From: Bacillota bacterium
GTDB lineage: Bacteria > Bacillota > Clostridia > Acetivibrionales > DSM-1351
DNA: 22,128 nt
Assembly (NCBI GenBank): GCA_023443515.1
Contig: JAEZUC010000028.1
Span: 1 to 22,128 of the forward strand
Reading direction: 5' to 3'
This document shows positions 1-8,690 of this stretch, one piece after another (positions within the stretch are counted from its first letter, which is position 1; the number at the start of each line of letters is the position of its first letter). Both the position numbers and the translations under genes were made by a program. The notes under the pieces were generated by a model. It was not told where the DNA came from. It did no database searches and worked only from the letters and a program-made list of their open reading frames with translations.

Positions 1-90
1 GATGACATACATCTGATAGGAGATGCACGTAAGGTATCTAACATAATGTACGCTATTTGGGATGCTTATGAAGTTGCCAGAAACATATAA
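1..90 (+). CDS. C-terminal end of an NADH:flavin oxidoreductase (FAD/NAD-binding half), partial
   Basis: Frame 1 is open from the first base to a TAA at 88-90 and encodes the last 29 residues of a larger protein. The peptide contains IGDARKVSNIMYAIWDAYEVAR, which resembles the C-terminal signature of 2,4-dienoyl-CoA reductase / Old Yellow Enzyme-type oxidoreductases. In that family the IGDA stretch contacts FAD and the following helix ends the protein. The identification rests on this short tail alone, so substrate and full domain layout cannot be given. The gene lies directly upstream of the alpha/beta hydrolase, with only a short gap and no visible terminator, so the two may be co-transcribed. 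Confidence 0.
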   Translation, partial: DDIHLIGDARKVSNIMYAIWDAYEVARNI

Positions 91-122
91 GGTTAAAAAT
101 TTAGAGTGAAAGGGTGTCTAGT

Positions 123-1028
123 ATGGATAAGCAAGCAGCTATTTTTGCAGCAAATGAAAAGCCGGAAGGAACACAGAGTTTATCCTGTATTTCAGAAGGA
201 GAAAGGTACTATCAATGTACGTACCTAAAGGATATTGTTTATGCCAAGTATGGGGATTTGGAAATAAAACTGCAAATAATAAAACCTTGTGAGGGCGATA
301 AAAAATATCCACTTGTAGTTTATGTTCAGGGCTCTGCATGGAAAGGCCAGGATTTGTATGGGGCTATACCGAATCTATCAAATATTGCTACAAAGGGATA
401 TGTGATAGCAAGTGTTGAAATCAGGGATACCGGTAAAGCACAATTTCCTGCTGCTTTGGAGGATGTCAAGTGTGCTATCAGGTTTATGCGTAAGAATGCA
501 GATACATATGCAATTGACCCTGAAAGGGTTGCAGTATGGGGAGACTCATCAGGCGGACACCTTTCATTAATGACCGGACTTACCATGGGAGAGTATAATA
601 ACGGACTTTATGCTGAACAATCAGATGAAGTATGTGCTGTGGTGGATTATTTCGGGGTTTCGGATATACTTACATTAGGCAAATATAACGATGCTCTTGA
701 TCATGATTCTGCGGAATGTCCTGAAGGCTTGCTTATCGGAGGAAGAGTAAAGGATAATATTGAACTGTCCAAGAAGGCAAGTCCGGTTTATCAGGATTTA
801 ACAAAAAAACTCCCCCCTTTTCTAATTATACATGGAGACAGTGATAGTATAGTTCATGTTAATCAAAGCATTGAAATGTATAAGGCAATAAAGGATCAGG
901 GCCAGAGTGCTATATTTTACAAGGTTACAGGTGCCGACCATGGTGGTCCAGGCATATGGAATCTACAGGTACTTAACATAACGGAACAGTTTTTATCTGC
1001 AAACCTTAAACGGCATGACAAGAGATAA
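123..1028 (+). CDS. Alpha/beta hydrolase, acetyl-esterase / BD-FAE-like
   Basis: A cytoplasmic alpha/beta-hydrolase of about 301 residues with no signal peptide. It shows the core VVYVQGSAWKGQ (oxyanion region, replacing the usual HGGG), the nucleophile elbow GDSSGG (Ser at about residue 142), an acidic residue in the HGDSD segment near 240, and the catalytic His in ADHGG near 275. The ordering and the LEDVKCAIRFMRKNA helix resemble small carboxylesterases acting on acetylated or feruloylated sugars and other short esters. I chose ATG 123 rather than the upstream GTG 114, because AAAGGG at 109-114 then sits 8 bases before the start. It precedes the DUF3237 gene by 24 bases and probably shares its transcript. 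The family is clear; the substrate is not. Confidence 0.85.
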   Translation: MDKQAAIFAANEKPEGTQSLSCISEGERYYQCTYLKDIVYAKYGDLEIKLQIIKPCEGDKKYPLVVYVQGSAWKGQDLYGAIPNLSNIATKGYVIASVEIRDTGKAQFPAALEDVKCAIRFMRKNADTYAIDPERVAVWGDSSGGHLSLMTGLTMGEYNNGLYAEQSDEVCAVVDYFGVSDILTLGKYNDALDHDSAECPEGLLIGGRVKDNIELSKKASPVYQDLTKKLPPFLIIHGDSDSIVHVNQSIEMYKAIKDQGQSAIFYKVTGADHGGPGIWNLQVLNITEQFLSANLKRHDKR

Positions 1029-1052
1029 TTGGATAAGCTGAGGAGAGGTAAT

Positions 1053-1472
1053 ATGAATTTTGAACAAATATTAACAGTAAATGTCAAGATAGAAAGTGCA
1101 ATGGATTTAAAAAATGATAGCGGTGATTCCGTTGTAATGATTTCTTTTACAGGCAGTGCTGAAGGCAAGTATTTTGAAGGACAAGTACTTCCGGGAGGAA
1201 TTGATACTCAAATTATCGGAAAATCCGGGGACAGACATACCTTGTCCGCAAGATATATGCTTGAGGGAAAGGATTATAAAGGTGAAACCTGCAAGATGTT
1301 CATAGAGAATAATGGTGATATGAACAAAAATCTGAAAGGTGTCCTGTTCAGAACGTATCCAAAGATAATAACAGATAGTAAGGCTTTAGATTTTATGAAC
1401 AATGATTTATTAGTAGGAGAAGGATACCCCGCAGAGGATGGAGTAAAAATAGTAATATACAGGGCTATATAG
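1053..1472 (+). CDS. DUF3237 domain protein
   Basis: A small protein of 139 residues with no signal peptide or membrane segment. The pattern FTGSAEGKYFEGQVLPGG followed by an ARYMLEG strand and a polar segment before FRTYPK matches DUF3237, a beta-barrel family of unknown activity often found near flavin oxidoreductases and esterases. The start is ATG 1053 with AGGAGAGG at 1041-1048. An in-frame TTG at 1029 has no good ribosome site. It follows the alpha/beta hydrolase closely, so a shared metabolic job is plausible, for example on an ester or phenolic compound together with the flavin enzyme upstream. That role is inference from gene order only. Confidence 0.7.
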   Translation: MNFEQILTVNVKIESAMDLKNDSGDSVVMISFTGSAEGKYFEGQVLPGGIDTQIIGKSGDRHTLSARYMLEGKDYKGETCKMFIENNGDMNKNLKGVLFRTYPKIITDSKALDFMNNDLLVGEGYPAEDGVKIVIYRAI

Positions 1473-1542
1473 AGGGATAGCATACAAAGAAACATTAAAG
1501 AGGTTTACGAAAAAACATTTGTTTTTTTGTGTAGCATTGCGC

Positions 1543-1571
1543 TTGTGGCTACCAGTCGGCTAGAGTATAAT
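1543..1571 (+). promoter_or_regulatory. SigA-type promoter for the metallohydrolase gene
   Basis: TTGTGG at 1543-1548 and a perfect TATAAT at 1566-1571 are separated by exactly 17 bases. The start codon of the next gene lies 36 bases downstream, with AAGGAGG at 1594-1600 between them. Nothing upstream looks like a strong terminator, although a T-run lies at 1521-1528. Confidence 0.65.
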
Positions 1572-1607
1572 TTTAAAAAAACACATCTCTAACAAGGAGG
1601 TTTCGCT

Positions 1608-2450
1608 ATGAAACTGCAATATCTGGGCACGGCCGCCGCTGAAGGCTGGCCTGCATTGTTCTGCGACTGTGAGTCCTGTCGCAGGGCCCGTACTGCCGGA
1701 GGGCGCAACATCCGTTCCCGCAGTCAGGCCATGTTGGACGATAGACTACTGATTGACCTGCCTCCGGACACATATCATCATCTATTGACCAATAACATTG
1801 ATATTAGCTTTATAGAGAATCTAATCATCACCCACGCCCATGAGGACCATTGGTACCCTTGGGAGGTAATGTACCGCAGCAGTGCATTTGCAAATTACCA
1901 ACACCCCGAAGACCTTAAGCCACTCACAGTCTGGGGTACCAGTGGCATTAAAGCAGATATGGAGGCTAAGCTTGCTATGCACAGGTTAGGCGAGTCAGAC
2001 CGGGTACGCTACCATGAGGTGCACCCATTTCAAAGCTATAGCATCGGCCACTACACCGTGACACCTCTTCCCGCCAACCATGACCCCAAATCCGTGCCGG
2101 TGATCTATCAGATCACCGACGGCCAACGAACAATGCTATATGGCAACGACACCGGAATCCCTGACGAAAGCGTATGGGACTACTGGGCAAAAAATCCGGT
2201 GCGCTTTGACCTGATATCTCTGGACTGCACCGGAATCACCCAAAACGGTTGGCGGGATGGACATATGTCACTGGACACCAACTCTGAGGTACAGGAGCGT
2301 CTGTGCACCCTTGACTGCGTGGACGATAAAACAATTGTGGTGATACACCACTTCTCCCACAACGGCGGGCCTATATACGATGAGCTTTGCGATATAGTCG
2401 CCGATAAGGGCTGGCTGGTTAGCTATGACGGCATGGTGGTGGAATTCTGA
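1608..2450 (+). CDS. PhnP-like metallo-beta-lactamase-fold hydrolase
   Basis: A 280-residue cytoplasmic MBL-fold enzyme. The metal-binding signature HAHEDH is at residues 76-81, a later metal Asp is in LYGNDTG, and a C-terminal VIHHFSHNGG supplies further ligands. Near the N-terminus C19, C21 and C24 form a CxCxxC cluster like the structural zinc site of PhnP, the cyclic-phosphate phosphodiesterase of phosphonate catabolism. No other phn gene is in the window, so the physiological substrate is open; a phosphodiester or related cyclic phosphate is likely. AAGGAGG at 1594-1600 supports the ATG start. Its base composition is unusual: 41 of 60 bases at 1681-1740 and 38 of 60 at 2041-2100 are G or C, against 21 of 60 at 1321-1380. 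Together with its own promoter and terminator, this suggests a separately acquired gene. Confidence 0.85.
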   Translation: MKLQYLGTAAAEGWPALFCDCESCRRARTAGGRNIRSRSQAMLDDRLLIDLPPDTYHHLLTNNIDISFIENLIITHAHEDHWYPWEVMYRSSAFANYQHPEDLKPLTVWGTSGIKADMEAKLAMHRLGESDRVRYHEVHPFQSYSIGHYTVTPLPANHDPKSVPVIYQITDGQRTMLYGNDTGIPDESVWDYWAKNPVRFDLISLDCTGITQNGWRDGHMSLDTNSEVQERLCTLDCVDDKTIVVIHHFSHNGGPIYDELCDIVADKGWLVSYDGMVVEF

Positions 2451-2487
2451 CCTATGGAGTGACCTGGAATAAAATACTAACAAAAGG

Positions 2488-2536
2488 AAAGGACGTACCT
2501 GTTAGCCACCACAACGGCAGTTTAGGTGCGTCCTTT
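2488..2536 (+). terminator. Rho-independent-like terminator after the metallohydrolase gene
   Basis: AAAGGACGTACCT (2488-2500) pairs with AGGTGCGTCCTTT (2524-2536). The stem is 13 bp with one G-U pair and a 23-base loop. The T-tract is short (2534-2537) and is partly the stem itself, so efficiency is uncertain, but the position between two separately promoted genes fits a terminator. Confidence 0.6.
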
Positions 2537-2582
2537 TAAGCTTACCGGAGCTTACCATAAAAATAAGTAATTAAGCAATGTG

Positions 2583-2611
2583 TTTACATAAGGAGTTTAA
2601 ATGTATATAAT
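2583..2611 (+). promoter_or_regulatory. SigA-type promoter of the sensor operon
   Basis: TTTACA at 2583-2588 and TATAAT at 2606-2611 are 17 bases apart, a near-consensus promoter 35 bases before the kinase ATG. Upstream, TAAAAATAAGT at 2558-2568 resembles one half-site of the direct-repeat element described at 15674. It has no convincing partner 20 bases away, so autoregulation is only a possibility. Confidence 0.75.
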
Positions 2612-2645
2612 TTAAGGTGTTAATTAACTTAGGGGGGATATAATA

Positions 2646-4475
2646 ATGAATAATGCTTTCAGAAAACTCTTAAGCAAAATTCATCTGAATAGCATAAAAA
2701 ACAAAATGTTTCTTATGTTTATCATCATATCAATTTTACCCATTTTAGTTTTAACATCCATTTACTACATTAATTCTGTATCAGTTTTAAAAGATGAGAT
2801 AAGCAAGTCTAATAAAGCCTTGCTGGTTCAGACTATAAATAATCTGGATAATATTCTTAAAACAATAGAAGATAAAATGTGGAGTTTTAAAATACTCGAC
2901 ATGCAGTATTCCAGCAAATATATAGGTAATCTTGGAGATGTCGGTAAATATGGGCCGGGACAAGCATTAGAGGATTTGAGCTTTGTTATGAACATGCTTG
3001 CCAGTTATGCTGATACTGATGGTTACATTGATTCTATTTATTTGTATAGTAAATCCCAAAATTATCTTGTGTCATCACGAAGAAACTTTAAAATAGTTAA
3101 TAATATTGAAGATTATGACTGGTATAACAAAGCTCTTGAGGGTAATGGGAATGTTACCTGGATGGCAACACGTGAGGTTGAAGATATAGACTTACGTGTA
3201 AAAAAACAACTACTCTCTGCTACACTTCTTATTAAAAATAATCTGGGTCAAGACATAGGTGTACTATGTATAAATTTAAACAGTGACTTAATAAAAAATT
3301 TAACAGCTCATATCAACATCGGTGAAACAGGCTATATTTTAATCAGTGACGAAAAAGGAAATATTATTAACCATAAAGAGAAGAAACTGATTTCTTTAAA
3401 TCTAAGCAACTATAGTTATATAGAAACCATATTAAGTAATAATGATGGATATTTTGACAGCAGTATTGATTCAAGAAACTTTATGATTACTTATTTTACG
3501 TCTAACTATACAAAATGGAAGTTTGCAACAATTATACCTAGTGATGAATTCACCGATAAAATATATGGTAAACTCTTATTTACTATGTTAATTTGTATTA
3601 TATGTATATCAATAGCAGTATTTTTTTCACTTATTATATCTAACAATCTTTATAAACCCATAAAGGTTTTGAAAAATGAAATGAAAAGGGCCGCTGACGG
3701 TGATTTTAAGGCAAAAATAGATAAGATTGGTAAGGATGAATTTAGTGAGCTAAATACCAGTTTCAACGCAATGGTTGAAAACATTGATAATACAATTAAA
3801 GAATTATATAAAGCCAGACTTCTCAAAAAGGATGCGGAGTTAAAGGCTCTACAGGCTCAGATTAACCCCCACTTTTTATATAATACACTGGACTCTATGT
3901 ATTGGATGGCCAGATTAAATAAAACTGAAGAACTAAGTACTATGATATCCTCGTTTTCCAAGTTCCTAAAAATTAATCTTAGTAAAGGCCGGGATATAAT
4001 ATCGATTAAGGAAGTAGTAGAGGAAATTGAATATTATACTACGATCCAGAAGTTAAGATTTGGAGATAAATTTAATGTTGAAATTGAAGTTGAAAAGGAT
4101 TTGTATTCTTATAGTATAGTTAAATTCCTTTTGCAACCATTAGTTGAAAATGCTATTTATCATGGAATAGAACGGAAAAGGGGAAAAGGTGTAATAAGGG
4201 TAATTGGGAGAAAAACATCTGATGAGCATATAGAATTCTTTATAATTGATGATGGAGTTGGGATGAGTGCCGAGAGGCTTGAACAGGTGCTTGAATCAAT
4301 AGAAAAAGGTATGGGAAATAAGAATTTTGCACTTGTAAATGTAAGTAAACGTATTCAAACAATTTATGGTGAGGAATATAAATTGGCTATAAAGAGCCAG
4401 GAAGGTATTGGGACTGAGGTACGTGTGGTGATTCCTGTTGTTGAGTATGAAAATGCTGAAGAGAGGTGCTCATAA
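2646..4475 (+). CDS. YesM-type sensor histidine kinase
   Basis: A 609-residue membrane sensor kinase of the YesM/LytS-like class. Transmembrane helix 1 is at about 20-44 and an extracytoplasmic sensing domain of Cache type spans about 45-305. Transmembrane helix 2 is at about 308-332, followed by a HAMP linker to about 386. The His_kinase domain has the phospho-acceptor H409 in INPHFLYNTL. The ATPase domain has the N-box N502 (LVENAIYHG), the G1 box D535-D536-G537 and a C-terminal GIGTEV box. AGGGGGG at 2631-2637 precedes the ATG. The gene ends in TAATG overlap with the regulator, the usual coupling in such pairs. In this family the kinase senses extracellular sugars, often through a binding protein. 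The sugar-binding protein encoded third in the operon is the likely partner. Confidence 0.93.
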   Translation: MNNAFRKLLSKIHLNSIKNKMFLMFIIISILPILVLTSIYYINSVSVLKDEISKSNKALLVQTINNLDNILKTIEDKMWSFKILDMQYSSKYIGNLGDVGKYGPGQALEDLSFVMNMLASYADTDGYIDSIYLYSKSQNYLVSSRRNFKIVNNIEDYDWYNKALEGNGNVTWMATREVEDIDLRVKKQLLSATLLIKNNLGQDIGVLCINLNSDLIKNLTAHINIGETGYILISDEKGNIINHKEKKLISLNLSNYSYIETILSNNDGYFDSSIDSRNFMITYFTSNYTKWKFATIIPSDEFTDKIYGKLLFTMLICIICISIAVFFSLIISNNLYKPIKVLKNEMKRAADGDFKAKIDKIGKDEFSELNTSFNAMVENIDNTIKELYKARLLKKDAELKALQAQINPHFLYNTLDSMYWMARLNKTEELSTMISSFSKFLKINLSKGRDIISIKEVVEEIEYYTTIQKLRFGDKFNVEIEVEKDLYSYSIVKFLLQPLVENAIYHGIERKRGKGVIRVIGRKTSDEHIEFFIIDDGVGMSAERLEQVLESIEKGMGNKNFALVNVSKRIQTIYGEEYKLAIKSQEGIGTEVRVVIPVVEYENAEERCS

Positions 4476-6085
4476 TGTTCAAAATAGTTGTCGTAGATGA
4501 TGAGTTGTGGTTCAGACAGGGAATAAAAGGTACAATACAATGGGACAAATATGAGATTGAGATTGTTGGTGAGGCCAGCGATGGCGAAGAGGCACTGGAG
4601 GTAATCGAAAAAGAGCATCCGGATATTGTATTTGCCGATGTAAGAATGCCTGTAATGGATGGCTTGGAGTTGGCCACTATTGTCTCAAAAAAGTACCCTG
4701 ATATAAAAGTTATTATAGTCAGTGGGTATGAAGAATTTGAATATGCAAGAAAAGCCATAAGTGTGGGTGTAACACATTATTTGACAAAGCCTGTAGAGGC
4801 AGGCCTGCTGGTTGAAGTTGTAAACAAGGTCAAAGAACAAATTAACCGGGAACGGGAAGAAAAAAAAAGCAGAATGAGAATTGAAGAACAATTAAAGGAA
4901 AGTCTGCCTTTGCTGAGGGAGAAATTTCTGAATTCACTAATAAATGAAAAAATTAAAGATATATCTGTAGTAAATGAAAAACTTGATTTTTTACAGTTGA
5001 ATTTACAATTACGTCAATTTTTAGTATTTATAGTTGATATTGATTATATAGAAGGAATGATAAGTACAAACTATGAGAAGAACAGACAAATGATTAAACT
5101 TATGGTACTGAACAGCATAAGTGAGATTTTAAATGAAGAAAATATACTTATTTTCAACGGACATAACGAGTATATCATAGGTATAGCCTCTTATAATGCT
5201 GCTATGGACACAATGATTATAAATATGCGTATCTCAAAGCTTCTGACCAAATTAAAAGTACACTTGCAAAGGAACTTAAATATTTCAGTGACTATTGGTG
5301 TCAGCAGAGTTAATAACGGATTGGAAAAAGTTCATACTGCCTATAAAGAAGCTGCCGAAGCGGTGAAGCACAAGCTGTTTGCCGGAATAGACCAGATATT
5401 TTATTATCAAGACATTAATATAAATAATTCAGAAGATAGATACTATATCTTTTGTGGAAAAGAAGAATTGATTGACGCAATAAAATTATGTGATCAAGAT
5501 ACTGTTAAGCAGATTTTTGAAAAAAACTATGATGTACTTATAAAACTTACAAGTCTGGATATTGATTATATACAACAGCTTTATTTTCCGGTACTTGGTG
5601 ATATAATCAACATATTATATGATATAGGTGAGCTTCCGGCAAACATATTCAAGGGGAATCCCTTTAAGAAGCTAATGCAATTAACTACTCTTTATGAGAT
5701 CAATAATTTGTTAATAAATATATCCACCGGAATTGTGGAAGTTATTACAGTGCTTAGAAATAAACAAAGCATAAATACAGTTCAAAAGGTTATGGAATAT
5801 GTTAACAATAATTATAATAAAGATATTTCACTTAATAGTGTTGCCGAACATGTAGGCTTAAGTTCTGCGTATTTAAGCAGGCTGTTCAGAAAAGAGACAC
5901 AAAAATCTTTTATCGAGTATGTTATGAGGGTGAGAGTTGAGAAGGCAAAGATTTTATTGAAAAAAACAGATAAAAAAACCTATGATATTGCAAAAGAAGT
6001 AGGATATAATGATATAAGATATTTTACTAAGATGTTTAAAACTCTAGAGGGAATTACTCCTGTCCAATACAGAGAAAGCGTATAG
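4475..6085 (+). CDS. YesN-type response regulator, receiver plus AraC-family DNA-binding domain
   Basis: A response regulator of 536 residues. The receiver domain occupies about 1-120, with the acidic pair in VVVDDE, the phospho-acceptor D55 in FADVRMPVMDG and the conserved Lys in LTKP. A long middle region (about 130-430) of low similarity to common domains follows. The C-terminal AraC-type double helix-turn-helix runs from about 434 to the end, with SLNSVAEHVGLSSAYLSRLFR and the signature DIAKEVGYNDIRYFTKMFK. I prefer ATG 4475, which overlaps the kinase stop (TAATG) 8 bases after GAGAGG, over the in-frame GTG 4466. Phosphorylated regulators of this type bind tandem direct repeats upstream of -35 boxes. 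Elements of exactly that form lie at 9975-10007 and 15674-15706, so this protein probably controls both DUF4855 genes and the transport operon. Confidence 0.92.
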   Translation: MFKIVVVDDELWFRQGIKGTIQWDKYEIEIVGEASDGEEALEVIEKEHPDIVFADVRMPVMDGLELATIVSKKYPDIKVIIVSGYEEFEYARKAISVGVTHYLTKPVEAGLLVEVVNKVKEQINREREEKKSRMRIEEQLKESLPLLREKFLNSLINEKIKDISVVNEKLDFLQLNLQLRQFLVFIVDIDYIEGMISTNYEKNRQMIKLMVLNSISEILNEENILIFNGHNEYIIGIASYNAAMDTMIINMRISKLLTKLKVHLQRNLNISVTIGVSRVNNGLEKVHTAYKEAAEAVKHKLFAGIDQIFYYQDININNSEDRYYIFCGKEELIDAIKLCDQDTVKQIFEKNYDVLIKLTSLDIDYIQQLYFPVLGDIINILYDIGELPANIFKGNPFKKLMQLTTLYEINNLLINISTGIVEVITVLRNKQSINTVQKVMEYVNNNYNKDISLNSVAEHVGLSSAYLSRLFRKETQKSFIEYVMRVRVEKAKILLKKTDKKTYDIAKEVGYNDIRYFTKMFKTLEGITPVQYRESV

Positions 6086-6129
6086 AGTACCATTCATAAT
6101 AAAAAATTATAAGTAGAGGTGGTTGCTTT

Positions 6130-7455
6130 TTGAAGCTTAAAAATTATTCTTCAATTATACTTGTAGGAGCTATAAGCGTTATTGCAATTTTCGTAGGGGT
6201 ATGGATTATAAATAAAGTTCAGGTATCATATGAAGATGCGGATAAAGAAAAAAATCAACCTGTCACTATCAAATTCTCATATTTTTATTCGGAAAATGAA
6301 GCCAGCGGTAAAGCAATGGCTAATATTATACGTGATTTTAATGCTTCTCAAAGCAACATTATAGTTGAAGGCTCTGCAGGTGCAAGTATAGATAAACAAT
6401 TAGTATCAATAATGAGTAATAACACACCTGATATAGGTTATACTGTTTGGCCAAGTGCTTTAAGGTGGGCTCAGAATGGTGCTTTGGAACCCCTGACTTC
6501 ATATGTTGAAAAAAGCCCTGATTTTAATTTAGGGGATTTTTTACCTGCCACAGTTAATATTACTAAATATAAAGATGAAACATACGCTATACCTTTTTAC
6601 GTTCAGACTATGGCATTATATTATAATAAAGATATTTTAAATGAAGCCGGGTTTACAAAACCCCCCGAAACGTTAGATGAATTGAAACTTATGGCAAAGG
6701 CAATGACCCAAATAAACGATAAAGGTGAAATTGAAAGAATGGGATTTCTTCCGGATTATCCATGGGTAGATAATGTTCTATGGCCTATATTATTTGGGGC
6801 TGAATTCTATGACCGGAAAAAAAACGAGGTTGCAACAACTTCCAAAGAGTATATCAGAGCAATCGATTTTCAGAACTGGTTTTATAAAGAATGGGGTTGG
6901 GATACTATTTCTAGTTTTAAGCTAAAAATTGGAAGCCATGAGCAAGGACCATTTTATACAGGAAATTTGGCAATGGTAATGGGAGGAGAATGGGTAGCGA
7001 GAGATATTAAGCAATTTGCTCCAAATCTAAATTTCGGTATTTGTTCTTTTCCATATCCCGCGGACAGGCCAGATTTAAAAGAATCAAGTTTTATCAGTCC
7101 GGCAGTAATATATATGCCATCAGGTTCAACCCACAAAGAGGAAGCCTGGCAATTCATCAAGTATTTGACTTCAACCGAAACAATGCTTAAGTTTGCTAAT
7201 GAATACAAGTCTTTAATGGCCCGAAAATCTGTGATTACAAATCCTCAGATAGAAATTGACCCTGAACTGAAAATATTGGCTGATTTTGCGTTAAGTGAAA
7301 ATATTAAGTCCTTTCCACCGCTGTCGATAGTGGATGAGTATTTGGTTAATCTTTCTGAGCAAACAAACTTGGTTTTTAAACAAAAAAAGACACCTACTGA
7401 GGCCATGAGTTATGTAAAAAAAGTAATCGATCCATTGTTAAAACAAAAAAAATAA
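6130..7455 (+). CDS. Membrane-anchored extracellular sugar-binding protein, likely third sensor component
   Basis: A 441-residue family 1 type solute-binding protein (SBP_bac fold). The N-terminus is KLKNYSS followed by a hydrophobic segment (about 8-27) that has neither a lipobox Cys nor a clear signal-peptidase site, so it looks like an uncleaved membrane anchor. The start is TTG 6130, 7 bases after AGAGGTGG. It is paralogous over its full length to the lipoprotein at 15810: both have YAIPF/FGIPF, PPETLDEL/PPKTIEEL, PWVDNVLWP/PWLDNVLWP and GGEW/SGEW at matching positions. It lies directly after the kinase and regulator genes rather than with permeases, and ends at a strong terminator. This points to a sensory rather than a transport role, presenting ligand to the kinase. 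That role is inference from position and anchoring. Confidence 0.88.
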   Translation: MKLKNYSSIILVGAISVIAIFVGVWIINKVQVSYEDADKEKNQPVTIKFSYFYSENEASGKAMANIIRDFNASQSNIIVEGSAGASIDKQLVSIMSNNTPDIGYTVWPSALRWAQNGALEPLTSYVEKSPDFNLGDFLPATVNITKYKDETYAIPFYVQTMALYYNKDILNEAGFTKPPETLDELKLMAKAMTQINDKGEIERMGFLPDYPWVDNVLWPILFGAEFYDRKKNEVATTSKEYIRAIDFQNWFYKEWGWDTISSFKLKIGSHEQGPFYTGNLAMVMGGEWVARDIKQFAPNLNFGICSFPYPADRPDLKESSFISPAVIYMPSGSTHKEEAWQFIKYLTSTETMLKFANEYKSLMARKSVITNPQIEIDPELKILADFALSENIKSFPPLSIVDEYLVNLSEQTNLVFKQKKTPTEAMSYVKKVIDPLLKQKK

Positions 7456-7460
7456 AAGGG

Positions 7461-7503
7461 ATACAAAAAAGAGATGTTGAAATTCAGCATCTCTTTTTTG
7501 TAT
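7461..7503. terminator. Bidirectional Rho-independent terminator between convergent genes
   Basis: ATACAAAAAAGAGATG (7461-7476) pairs perfectly over 16 bp with CATCTCTTTTTTGTAT (7488-7503). The stem can extend inward by a few pairs around GAAATTC. The flanking A-run and T-run give a U-tract in either direction, so it can stop both the sensor operon and the converging DUF4855 gene. Confidence 0.92.
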
Positions 7504-7509
7504 TATCTT

Positions 7510-8690
7510 CTAGTTACCGTACACTTCAAATTCATAAACTGAGTAACCAAAAGCCGTAGCTCTTTGGGTACCGTATAGTCTTACATATCTTGCATTTACA
7601 GGAGCAAAGGATATATCGTCTATGCCGCCGTTACCTGTAGTAGTGGTAAATATATCAGTCCAGTTTGCTCCATCATTTGATACCTGTATTTTATAACCAC
7701 TACCGTATGCTGACTCCCAGTTAAGTTTTACCCTGTTAACTACATTAACCTGACCCAAATCCACTTTAAGCCACTCTGAATTAGTGTATAAGCTACTCCA
7801 TCTGGTGGAAGGATTTCCATCTACAGCTGAAATAGGTTGAAAAGCATTTTCGCTTGAGGAGGCAGTAACTGTTTTATTAAGTGCTAAATTAGGTACATCA
7901 TAGACTTCAAAATCATACAAAGAATACCCAAAAGCAGTACCTCTTGAAATACCTAACATGCGCACATATCTGGCATTTGTTGCAGTAAATGAAATATCAT
8001 CTGTACCACCATCACCGGTTGTAGTGGTATAAACATCCGTCCAAGTAACTGCATCATTTGATAGCTGTATTTTATACCCTTTACCATAAGCAGCTTCCCA
8101 ATTCAAAATAACCCTGTTTACATTGCGGGATTGTCCAAGGTCAACATAAATCCATTGTGAGTCAGAGGCTATGCTGCCCCATCTGGTTGCAGAATTACCA
8201 TCAAACGCCTTATTCGATTCATATCCTGCGGATTGATAAGAGGATGCGGATGATGTTTTTGCTAAAGCAATATTCTTAACCGGTGCTGTTCCGCCACTTT
8301 GATCGAAAACTAAAAATTCATAGAGAGAATATCCAAAAGCCGTCGCTCTTTGTGTTCCAAGCATTCTGACATATCTTGCACTAACAGGTGAAAAGCTTAT
8401 TTCATCAACACCACCGTCACCGGTACTTGTTGCAAATACGTCAGTCCAGTTTGTGGCATCATTTGAAACTTGTATTTTGTAACCTTTCGCGTATGCAGAT
8501 TCCCAATGAAGTCTGACAGAATTTACGTTATATGGCTGTCCTAAATCAACATAAAGCCATTGAGAGTCGCTATAGTTACTAGACCATCTACTATAATAAT
8601 TACTATCAACAGCATTGTTGGCAGCAAAGGTACTTGATTCGCTTGAACTTGCGTAAACAGGTTTATAATGGGCTATATTTTCTGGTGGTG
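7510..8690 (-). repeat. Three tandem discoidin-domain repeats, about 390 bp each
   Basis: The 3' half of the minus-strand gene consists of three tandem copies of roughly 390 bp (about 8305-8690, 7895-8290 and 7510-7890 in coding order). Each encodes the same signature ending RATAFGYSxYEFxV or a close variant. They are similar in DNA as well as protein, which indicates internal duplication. Boundaries are approximate. Confidence 0.8.
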